NCBI GenBank assembly: GCA_030592825.1
Contig: JAUVIG010000028.1
Coordinates: 1 to 17,720, forward strand
Source of the DNA: Chlorobiota bacterium
GTDB taxonomy: Bacteria; Bacteroidota; Bacteroidia; Bacteroidales; JAADGE01
Length of the DNA: 17,720 nt
Direction of reading: 5' to 3'
The notes beneath the pieces are model-generated. The model saw nothing but the letters and a program-made list of their open reading frames with translations. It searched no databases and was not told where the DNA came from. Each line of letters starts with the position of its first letter. Within the stretch, counting starts at the first letter, position 1. Positions 7,283 through 14,673 of the stretch are shown here, in pieces. Position numbers and translations under genes: made by a program.

Positions 7283-9943
7283 ATGAAAATTTTAAAACTT
7301 ATTTTAATCTTCTTTTTAATATTTATATCTTCAGTAAATGCACAAACTACTTATGAATGGACAGGAGCGGAAGATAATTATTGGGACACAGACGGAAATT
7401 GGGATCAGGAAGGATTTCCGGAAGAAGGTGATATTGCAATTTTTGAGAATTATAGTGGTGATGCAATAATAATTGACGATTTATTTGATGTAGCTTCTCT
7501 TCATATTGGAAATTCAATTATTACTTTTACCGGATATGATGATAATTTCGGCTCAATTAGTATTTCTGAAAATTTTTTGGTTTCCTCAGATTCTAAAGTA
7601 CATTTAGTTGCTCAAGTACTGAATAATGCAGCAATTCTAATTCATAATACCGCCGAAATATTTGGTCTTGTTGAAGTTGATAATGAAAGTGGTATAGCAC
7701 CACAAGGTACTAATGCAGATATCCGTTTTTATGAAGGTTCAACCTATATTGCAAGAACAGATTTAGATCATCCTTTTCAATACATTACTCTTATTCTAAA
7801 TTCTGTTACGTTTGAAAAAGGTTCTACATATGAGCATCACGGCGGGGTTTCTCCTGTGGATGACGGTCCGAATGATGTAGTAGAATTTGACCCTGAAAGT
7901 AATTATAAAATTTATGTAGAAGATCATAGTTTATTAAAGTTTTCCGGAAATACATTCGGGAATATTAGTGTGCATACATCTGAAGATATATCTGTCTTTG
8001 GTTCTGCTGCAATACCTTCTGTTTTTACTTTTAACACATTGACAACTGTTGAAAAAGGATTTTCTTTTATCGGCACACCGCATGATGCTGTTAAAATTAC
8101 CGGCAACTTAATTAATGCATCAGGTGGTGATATTATTATAACTGCCGGCGATTATATTACATTCTCAAATAACGACGAATCTGTTATTTTACAAGGAGAT
8201 AATAATATTAACTTCAGTTTAAACGAAAATGCCGATTTCAATTTTATTGAATCCGGAACCGAACTGATATTAGAGACTGATATTAATATTGATGTAATTC
8301 CGAGTGATACAGCATATTATAAAGTTAACGGAATTATTGATTGTGATATTTTTAATATTATTCCGAGTCCTGATGCTTATCTTACTCTTGAAGAAAATTC
8401 TGTTTTAAAAACCGCTCATTCCGGCGGTGTAACAGGCAGTATTCCTAATATTGAAATTATGCTTGATGCAAAGATTGTTTATAACGGTACAGTAGATCAA
8501 GACGCCGGATTAATGAGTATCCCTGTTTTATTTCAGTTATATGAAATTGAAAATAATAATAATAATACAGTGTTTTTAGACAATGAAGTTGAAGTTAACC
8601 GTTTGAGACTTAATTTTGGAAATTTTTACATAAATGATCAAACATTAATTATAAATGAAAATATTGTTTACGGTGAAGGTATTTTGTCAGGTAATTCTGA
8701 AAGTTCACGACTTGAGATTATCGGCACTGACGGAAAAAGTTCTGTAAACCTGCAAACACCGCTTGATTTAAGTGATTTGGTTATTGACGGGACTGATATT
8801 TTATTATCCGGAACCGGTACATTAACCGTAGATCATTCTCTTGGATTAAACTACGGAAGATTAAATATTAACAATTCAAATCTAAAATTAGGCGATGATA
8901 TTGCAATAACTTCAGTTAATGACAGCAGCAGCTATATTATTGCCGAAAATGAAGGTTTCGTTAAAAAAGTTTTTTCTCTGAATGGTGATGAAGCCATTCC
9001 CATAGGAACATCGGATTTTTATTCAGAAGTAGCAATTATTCCTGACAGTAATATTGAATATTATATAAATGTATTTGACTCTGTATATTCTAACGGCAGA
9101 GGCGGGCAACAATATTCATATGATATGTTAAATATGACATGGAATATAAATTCTGTTACTGATACAGATGCAAAACTTGAAATATACTGGGATAACACAT
9201 CAAATATAAAATTATCGGGTTTTGATAAAGATAATGCTTTTATCAGTTATTTTAACGATAATACAAGAACTTGGGATAATCAACCTACATCAAGTTTTTC
9301 GATTTCATCAACTCCGCCTTTAACAGGAATATATCGAAATATAAATAATAACGGTTTATTTTGTGTAGCATCATCTCCGGTTAATAATGATCCGGTTGCA
9401 GAAGATCAGGAATTTACTGTTCCGGAACACAGCCCTAACGGTACAATTGTAGGTACAATAGAAGTTAGTGATCCCGATCCGGGTCAAGAATTAACTGTTA
9501 ATTTAATAACCGGTTCGGATATCAACCCGTTTGGTTTAAATGATGATTTTACAATTGTAGTAAGAAACACTGAATCTCTTGAACGTTCAAATTTTCCTTT
9601 TGAATATGATCTCGAAGTGTGGGATAATGCAAAAGATGCTATGCATACTCCTTTTCATATTACTGTTAATTTTGAAGAGGTTTATGATGAATTAGTAATA
9701 GCAAATTATCTTTCCCCTAATCACGATAATCTGAATGATACATGGAAGATAAAAGGTATAGAACCCGGTAATATTGATGTGTTTATTTACAGCAATACCG
9801 GAAATTTGGTATATGAATCTAAAGGATACAGAAGCGATTGGGACGGAACTTCAAAAGGAAGCAGATTACCTGCAGGTGTATATTATTATATTGTAAAAAC
9901 AGATATGTCGGAGTATAAAGGGACTATTACTTTAGTAAGGTAA
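7283..9943 (+). CDS. Large secreted T9SS type B cargo protein with gliding-motility-type C-terminal domain
   Basis: 886 residues with a classic signal peptide (MKILKLILIFFLIFISSVNA, cut before Gln21). The mature start YEWTGAEDNYWDTDGNW...FPEEGDIAIF resembles the W-G...W...NW...P..GD opening of beta-helical surface proteins. Residues to about 640 are acidic, rich in Asn, Ile and Val, and look like a repetitive beta-helix. A cadherin-like domain follows at about 700-805 (NDPVAEDQEFTVPEHSPNGTIVGTIEVSD). The final 80 residues are a CHU_C domain (NYLSPNHDNLNDTWKI...IDVFIYSNTGNLVYES...WDGTSKG...LPAGVYYYIV), which routes proteins through the type IX system as type B substrates. It should therefore be exposed on or released from the cell surface, perhaps as an adhesin; no catalytic motif was seen. 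The next gene is its probable SprF-like partner. Start chosen at ATG 7283 because the TTG at 7256 lies inside the promoter box. Confidence 0.88.
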   Translation: MKILKLILIFFLIFISSVNAQTTYEWTGAEDNYWDTDGNWDQEGFPEEGDIAIFENYSGDAIIIDDLFDVASLHIGNSIITFTGYDDNFGSISISENFLVSSDSKVHLVAQVLNNAAILIHNTAEIFGLVEVDNESGIAPQGTNADIRFYEGSTYIARTDLDHPFQYITLILNSVTFEKGSTYEHHGGVSPVDDGPNDVVEFDPESNYKIYVEDHSLLKFSGNTFGNISVHTSEDISVFGSAAIPSVFTFNTLTTVEKGFSFIGTPHDAVKITGNLINASGGDIIITAGDYITFSNNDESVILQGDNNINFSLNENADFNFIESGTELILETDINIDVIPSDTAYYKVNGIIDCDIFNIIPSPDAYLTLEENSVLKTAHSGGVTGSIPNIEIMLDAKIVYNGTVDQDAGLMSIPVLFQLYEIENNNNNTVFLDNEVEVNRLRLNFGNFYINDQTLIINENIVYGEGILSGNSESSRLEIIGTDGKSSVNLQTPLDLSDLVIDGTDILLSGTGTLTVDHSLGLNYGRLNINNSNLKLGDDIAITSVNDSSSYIIAENEGFVKKVFSLNGDEAIPIGTSDFYSEVAIIPDSNIEYYINVFDSVYSNGRGGQQYSYDMLNMTWNINSVTDTDAKLEIYWDNTSNIKLSGFDKDNAFISYFNDNTRTWDNQPTSSFSISSTPPLTGIYRNINNNGLFCVASSPVNNDPVAEDQEFTVPEHSPNGTIVGTIEVSDPDPGQELTVNLITGSDINPFGLNDDFTIVVRNTESLERSNFPFEYDLEVWDNAKDAMHTPFHITVNFEEVYDELVIANYLSPNHDNLNDTWKIKGIEPGNIDVFIYSNTGNLVYESKGYRSDWDGTSKGSRLPAGVYYYIVKTDMSEYKGTITLVR

Positions 9944-10179
9944 AAGATTAAAGTTTAAAAAGTTGAGCCTGTTCCGAAAAGTCTTTATACAGAATAATGT
10001 ATAATTGATTTGCACGTTATTTGTTTGAAATATAATTGACCTTAACCTGCATTATGCACGCATTAAAATTTAAAAATTCTGTTTTTCCGGAGGATCCCTG
10101 TAAAAGTATGATAATCTGTGGAATAATTGATTTTTTAAATTTTAATGAATAATAGTAGGTTAAAAGAAAACTTATTATT

Positions 10180-11361
10180 ATGATAAAAAGAATATTTATA
10201 TTGTTCTTTATACTACTTTCTTTTTTTAAAGGAGAATCCCAAATATACAATATACACAACTTCTATACACAAAATTTATTCTTTTACAGTCCGGCACATG
10301 CAGGTGATAAAGGTCAATTTGCAGCATTTATTGGTTACAGAGATCATTTAAGTTTATTAAATGAAGCAACTCAAACAGCTGTTGTAGGGATGCATTCTCC
10401 AATTACTGAAAGAATGAATTTGGGAACTATTATTAAAACAGAACGCATCGGATTATTCGAAACTTTATCCGGAAGATTAGATTATGCTTTCAGAACCCCG
10501 ATTGCTGCACATCATATTTTATCATTCGGAATTAACGGCGGAGTTATGCAAAGGAATTTAAATTTCGAGAATGCAGTTGTATTTGATCAGAACGATCCTA
10601 CATTATCACCCGATTATGTTAAAAGTTATGTAGCCTTTGTCGGAGCTGCTGTTAATTATCAATATAGGAACTTAAACTTTGATATAGGAATACCTGTTTT
10701 GTATAAATCTAAAGAGTTACTTTTTACTGATTATTGGTCGTTTTTATCATACAGTATATTTTCAAAATCAAAAAAATGGATGATACAACCTTCTGCTGCT
10801 TTTATTTATAATGCAGTGAAACAACTAAATTATCAAGCAAATTTATTGTTTAATTATGATAATGTTTTTTGGTTTCAACCAACTTATAAAGCAAATAACA
10901 GCTTGGCTTTTTCTGCCGGAGTAAATTTTAAAAAGATTGGTATCGCTTATGCTTATGAAACCAATTCAAGTGCTTTATCTTCAATTGGAGGACCTTCCCA
11001 CGAAGTAATGATTTCATACGGATTTTTTAAAAAAAGAGATATACTTGAAGACACAATTGCAATTGACGATACTGAAAACAGACTTAAAAGAAAGATAGGT
11101 GATAAAACATATGAGGAATACGTTTCTTCAAATAATTACGGATTTTATAACAGTATTATCAATTTAACGGATTCAATGCATAAAGAAGAGGCCGGCAGAA
11201 TAGATTCCTTAAAAAATGCAGCAAGGATTGATTCTTTGGAAAGGGAAAGAGTAAGGATTGATTCTTTAGAAAGGGTAAGGAGAGATTCAATCAGAACACA
11301 TACTTTAAGACATCTTTCTGATGAAGAACTGAAAATTTTGGAGGAAAGGTGTTCATTTTGA
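10180..11361 (+). CDS. PorP/SprF-family type IX secretion outer-membrane protein (barrel part, frame-broken before OmpA domain)
   Basis: 393 residues to the TGA at 11359-11361. After a signal peptide (MIKRIFILFFILLSFFKGESQ) comes the PorP/SprF barrel: YTQNLFFYSPAHAG, IGYRDHLSLLNEATQTAVVGMHSPI, NLGTIIKTERIGLFETLSGRLDYAF, then LSFGINGGVMQRNLNF. Residues 340-375 are a charged helix with RIDSL repeats starting at Arg340, Arg349 and Arg359, plus RDSI at Arg368. SprF-like proteins support secretion or surface attachment of type B T9SS substrates, and this gene follows just such a substrate. The frame ends at EERCSF just before an OmpA-like domain that continues without a gap in the +1 frame, so the intended product is probably a single barrel-linker-OmpA protein of about 496 residues. 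The 236-bp gap upstream shows no convincing promoter, so co-transcription with the cargo is plausible. Confidence 0.82.
   Translation: MIKRIFILFFILLSFFKGESQIYNIHNFYTQNLFFYSPAHAGDKGQFAAFIGYRDHLSLLNEATQTAVVGMHSPITERMNLGTIIKTERIGLFETLSGRLDYAFRTPIAAHHILSFGINGGVMQRNLNFENAVVFDQNDPTLSPDYVKSYVAFVGAAVNYQYRNLNFDIGIPVLYKSKELLFTDYWSFLSYSIFSKSKKWMIQPSAAFIYNAVKQLNYQANLLFNYDNVFWFQPTYKANNSLAFSAGVNFKKIGIAYAYETNSSALSSIGGPSHEVMISYGFFKKRDILEDTIAIDDTENRLKRKIGDKTYEEYVSSNNYGFYNSIINLTDSMHKEEAGRIDSLKNAARIDSLERERVRIDSLERVRRDSIRTHTLRHLSDEELKILEERCSF
11224..11274 (+). repeat. Two near-identical 21-nt direct repeats encoding RIDSLER
   Basis: The segments at 11224-11244 and 11254-11274 differ at one base in 21 and are offset by 30 nt. 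They encode successive R-I-D-S-L-E-R units in the linker of the SprF-like protein, so unit number could change by slippage or recombination without breaking frame. Confidence 0.7.
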
Positions 11362-11671
11362 ATTGGGTTCTGCCATAGTAACAGAAGAGGCGAGAAATTA
11401 TCTTGATAAAGTTGCCGTATTAATTACAGCAAATAAAAATATAAAAGTCTTAATTTCCGGACATACCTGTGATATTGGTTCTGATGAAACAAACCTCATG
11501 TTCTCAAAGGACAGGGCAGAAGCCGTTGAATATTATTTAATACTGAAAGGAGTTGATCCGATGAGGGTTTCAACTGATGCAAAACTTGATGCCGAACCTG
11601 TTGCTCCAAATACTAATGAGGAAAACCGGCAATTGAACAGGAGAGTTAGTTTCTTAATAATCAGAGAATAA
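11362..11671 (+). pseudogene. OmpA-like peptidoglycan-binding domain, frame-shifted 3' part of the SprF-like gene
   Basis: About 102 residues that match the OmpA C-terminal fold. In the +1 frame the sequence reads VHFELGSAIVTEEARNYLDKV, then VLISGHTCDIGSDETNLMFSKDRAEAVEYYLILKGV as separate motifs, and finally RQLNRRVSFLII. The NRRV ending and the Arg in KDRA, which contacts diaminopimelate in known members, are present. The usual Asp after GHT is Cys, followed by Asp. The frame opens after a TGA at 11330-11332, so the break with the barrel lies between 11333 and 11361. The only independent start would be a TTG at 11363, without a signal peptide, which would leave a periplasmic domain in the cytoplasm. 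I therefore read it as the continuation of the preceding gene, broken by a one-base indel, a sequencing error, or a +1 recoding event. Its stop is only 9 bp from the convergent CNNM gene. Confidence 0.75.
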
Positions 11672-11680
11672 ATATTGGTT

Positions 11681-12949
11681 TTATAACTTTTTTTTAACTA
11701 CTCGAACAGTATCAATCTTAGGTTCATCAATTTTTAAAATTTCAAAAGTATAATGATTGGTTTCAATAATCTCGTTTTTATCAGGCATTTGCTTGTGTAA
11801 AAAGAAGATATAACCGGCTAATGTTTCAAATTCTTCAGATTCAGGAAGATTCAATTTGTATTTATCATTCAGATAATCAATTTCTATTCTGGCAGAAAAA
11901 ATAAATTCATTATCACTGATTCTGGTTTCAATAAAGATTGTTTCGTCATGTTCGTCTTCAATTTCTCCGAAGATTTCTTCAATAATGTCTTCCATTGTAA
12001 CTATTCCCGAAGTTCCTCCGAATTCATCGACCACTAATGCAACACTTTTATGTTCTTTTAACAATTTGTTTAATAATTTATTTACCGGCATGGTTTCAGG
12101 AATAACAGATATTTCCGCTAATGCTGATTTAATTGTTTTAGAATGTTTAAAAATGGCTAATGAGTGTACATATCCTATAATATTATCAATATTTTCTTTG
12201 TAAATGAATATTTTTGAGAAACCGCTTGAAATAAACTTTTTCTTTAGTTTTTCAATTCCGGTATTTATATTTTCAGCAATAATCTCATTTCTCGGAACAA
12301 TACATTCACGAACTTTTATGTCAGAAAATTCTAATGCATTTTTGAATATTTTTACTTCACCTGCAGTATCAGTATCTTCATTGTCTGATTCATCAGTGTC
12401 AGATAAGAAATTATCTAAGTCAATTTTTTTCAAAACAATGTTTTCTTTGTTCTTACTTGTCTTAGTGTTTGTGAAAATTTTAATAAAAAAATTTGAAAAC
12501 CAAACACTGGAAACTGAAACAGGATAAAATATTATGTAAAACAGTGATACCGGAATAGATAATTTTCGTAGAAAAAGGTTAGAATTTTGTCTGAATATTG
12601 TTTTTGGGAGGAATTCTGCTGTTACTAAAATTAATAAAGTTGAAATAACGGTTTGAATAGAAAGTATAATGAATTCATTTTTAGAAATGTAAAGTTCAAT
12701 TGACGGTTCAGCCATTTTTGCAAAATAAATTCCGTATAGTACTAAAGCAATGTTATTTCCTACCAACATTGTTGAAATATATTGTCCCGGATTATTAGTA
12801 AATCTATTTATAATTCGAGATGAAGCAGATTTCTGTTTTTTGTCAAGCTCAATTTTTAATCTGTTAGCAGAAACAAAAGCTATTTCCATACCGGAAAAGA
12901 AGGCTGAAAATATTAATGAGAAAATTATAATTATTAAATAAGTTAACAT
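11681..12949 (-). CDS. CNNM/CorC-type (HlyC family) membrane protein with CBS domains
   Basis: 422 residues. The N-terminal DUF21/CNNM domain (about 1-170) opens with SAFFSGMEIAFVSANRLKIE and has three to four membrane spans. An acidic stretch (SDTDESDNEDTD) near residue 185 leads to a CBS pair introduced by the typical PRNEI motif, with VALVVDEFGGTSGIVTMED and IIEEIFGEIEDEHDE. A C-terminal CorC_HlyC transporter-associated domain ends at VRVVKKKL. Family members are tied to Mg2+ or Co2+ export or homeostasis; the old name hemolysin is misleading. Bacteroidota also have a paralogue, GldE, linked to gliding, but none of the usual gliding genes adjoin this one, so I give no symbol. Starts at ATG 12949, divergent from the kinase gene. 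Confidence 0.9.
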   Translation of the reverse strand: MLTYLIIIIFSLIFSAFFSGMEIAFVSANRLKIELDKKQKSASSRIINRFTNNPGQYISTMLVGNNIALVLYGIYFAKMAEPSIELYISKNEFIILSIQTVISTLLILVTAEFLPKTIFRQNSNLFLRKLSIPVSLFYIIFYPVSVSSVWFSNFFIKIFTNTKTSKNKENIVLKKIDLDNFLSDTDESDNEDTDTAGEVKIFKNALEFSDIKVRECIVPRNEIIAENINTGIEKLKKKFISSGFSKIFIYKENIDNIIGYVHSLAIFKHSKTIKSALAEISVIPETMPVNKLLNKLLKEHKSVALVVDEFGGTSGIVTMEDIIEEIFGEIEDEHDETIFIETRISDNEFIFSARIEIDYLNDKYKLNLPESEEFETLAGYIFFLHKQMPDKNEIIETNHYTFEILKIDEPKIDTVRVVKKKL

Positions 12950-13021
12950 TGAATTAAGTTAATTGTACCGACAGATTATGAATTAATTTAACTATAAAAT
13001 GTAAAATTAAAATATTTCTGT

Positions 13022-13029
13022 TAATTTTG
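13022..13029 (+). promoter_or_regulatory. TAnnTTTG -7 box of the sensor gene cluster
   Basis: TAATTTTG is an exact TAnnTTTG match 21 nt before the ATG at 13051. Its last three bases are the TTG that would otherwise start a longer reading frame at 13027. No TTTG was seen at the -33 position. Confidence 0.5.
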
Positions 13030-13050
13030 TTTGAAAATCTGCATTTAAAA

Positions 13051-14670
13051 ATGAATCAAAAGTATATCAATAAAAATAAACAACCGGAAGAGGAAGATAA
13101 AAAACTTCCTGAATATGCAGATGATATTTATGATCAACTGAATTCTGATCAATACCTGTCAATTTATAATAAAATACCGGTTGGTGTTATTTTGTTTGAC
13201 AAAGACTTAATAGTAACTGATGTAAATAATACTTTTTTGAAGATTTTTGAAATTACTCGAAATCAAATTTGTAATTTTAAGATTAACAAAATTACAGACA
13301 AAAGAATTTTACCTGCATTTGAGCAAGTTTTAAAAGGATATGAAGGCTTTTATGAAGGCGAATATAAATCTACTTTTAAAAAAATAGAACTTTTTATTTC
13401 TGTTCATTCAAAACCTTTTGTATATACATTTGATAACCGGATAATCGACGGAGGAATTGCAGTATTTCAGGATATTACCGAACATACGATTGCTGAAAGA
13501 GCTGTTAACAGATCATACGATACTTTTCAAAAAGTTACCGACAATGTAAATGCAATAATTTATGTTATAGATCCCGAAACATATAAAGTATTATTTATGA
13601 ATTCAAGGGCTGTTAATGTCTTTGGTGAAAATGTAGGAGAAATTTGTCATATTGCATTTTTTGGTACAGATAAAAAATGTGAAACTTGCCAAATCAATAT
13701 TTTAAAAACAAATAATATTGAAATAGGAAAATTTTCGGAAACTGATTTTTTTGAAAAAAGTTCCGGAAAATGGTTTCAATTATCATACGGATTTATAGAA
13801 TGGATTAACGAAAAGAAAGTGATGCTTCTGACATCAATTGATATTACGGATGTTAAAAATGCTCAAGTGAAAATTCAAGAACAAAACATTAAATTTGAAG
13901 AAACATTAAAGAAACTCACAGAACAAAATGAAAAAATTAATAAGCAATCTAATGAATTGAAAGTTTCAGGAGCAATAAAAGACACTATGTTTTCAATTAT
14001 TGCTCACGACCTCAGGGGTCCGGTAGGAAATATTACAAGTGCTTTAGATATTATAATAGATGATATTGAAGAATTTGATAAGAAAGAAATTATTGAAATA
14101 ATAAAGCCTGTGAGAGATTCTGCCGGATCTGCATATAACTTACTTGTAAACCTCTTATTTTGGGCAAAGAATGAAAGCGGAGAAACTTTTTTTATAAGAG
14201 AAGAGATTCTTATCAATGATATTATTGAGGATGTACTGACATTATTTAAACCAAATTTTGAATCTAAAAATATTAAACTTATTAATAAATTAAATAATGA
14301 GTATTATGTGTTTGCTGATGAACACATGATTCATACAGTTATCAGAAATCTTATATCAAATGCAGTAAAATATACAAAAGTAAACGGAATTGTTGAATTA
14401 AGTATTGATAAAGTATTAAAAGAGAATAAAGAATATATAAAATTTACCGTAAAAGATACCGGTGTAGGAATTTCACAGGGAAATATTTTAAAAATGCTGA
14501 ATACTAAAGAGTTTTATTCCACATACGGTACCAATAAAGAAAAAGGAACAGGAATTGGAATGATATTGACAAAGGAATTTGTTGAAAGGCATAATGGTTT
14601 TATCAGTATTAAAAGTGAAATTGATAAAGGAACTGATATTTCTGTATTTTTACCTTCAGAACCTACATAA
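13051..14670 (+). CDS. Soluble PAS-PAS sensor histidine kinase
   Basis: 539 residues, no membrane segment, so cytosolic. The first PAS domain spans about 38-150 (IPVGVILFDKDLIVTDVNNTF ... FQDITEH). A second PAS at about 165-270 carries a cysteine cluster, Cys199, Cys210 and Cys213 (CHIAFF...CETC), of the type often seen in such PAS domains. A coiled coil (KIQEQNIKFEETLKKL) leads to HisKA with the phospho-acceptor His319 in IIAHDLRGP. The ATPase domain has N-box RNLISNAVKYT (Asn437), G1 DTGVGIS (Asp469) and G2 GTGIGM (499-504), so it looks catalytically intact. No receiver domain or response regulator is encoded in the window. It is the first gene of a tight run; the next gene starts 3 nt after its stop. 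Start at ATG 13051 because the TTG at 13027 is inside the promoter box. Confidence 0.9.
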   Translation: MNQKYINKNKQPEEEDKKLPEYADDIYDQLNSDQYLSIYNKIPVGVILFDKDLIVTDVNNTFLKIFEITRNQICNFKINKITDKRILPAFEQVLKGYEGFYEGEYKSTFKKIELFISVHSKPFVYTFDNRIIDGGIAVFQDITEHTIAERAVNRSYDTFQKVTDNVNAIIYVIDPETYKVLFMNSRAVNVFGENVGEICHIAFFGTDKKCETCQINILKTNNIEIGKFSETDFFEKSSGKWFQLSYGFIEWINEKKVMLLTSIDITDVKNAQVKIQEQNIKFEETLKKLTEQNEKINKQSNELKVSGAIKDTMFSIIAHDLRGPVGNITSALDIIIDDIEEFDKKEIIEIIKPVRDSAGSAYNLLVNLLFWAKNESGETFFIREEILINDIIEDVLTLFKPNFESKNIKLINKLNNEYYVFADEHMIHTVIRNLISNAVKYTKVNGIVELSIDKVLKENKEYIKFTVKDTGVGISQGNILKMLNTKEFYSTYGTNKEKGTGIGMILTKEFVERHNGFISIKSEIDKGTDISVFLPSEPT

Positions 14671-14673
14671 TAT

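Noticed and set aside
8551..8568. Short AAT trinucleotide run in the cargo gene
   Set aside because: Only about four to five units encoding Asn residues, in a protein already rich in Asn; expected in low-GC coding DNA.
9944..10179. Possible promoter or regulatory RNA between the cargo and SprF-like genes
   Set aside because: No TAnnTTTG box with a matching -33 element and no stable hairpin could be found; only scattered one-mismatch boxes.
10017..10259. 80-codon minus-strand frame upstream of the SprF-like gene
   Set aside because: It overlaps the signal-peptide region of the SprF-like gene in antisense, has low-complexity hydrophobic content and matches no known family.
12204..12527. 107-codon plus-strand frame inside the CNNM gene
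   Set aside because: Antisense shadow of a well-supported CNNM/CBS protein, Phe- and Ser-rich, with no family resemblance.
11681..12949. Assignment of the CNNM/CorC gene as gldE
   Set aside because: Domain layout is shared by several paralogues and none of the genes usually next to gldE are present.
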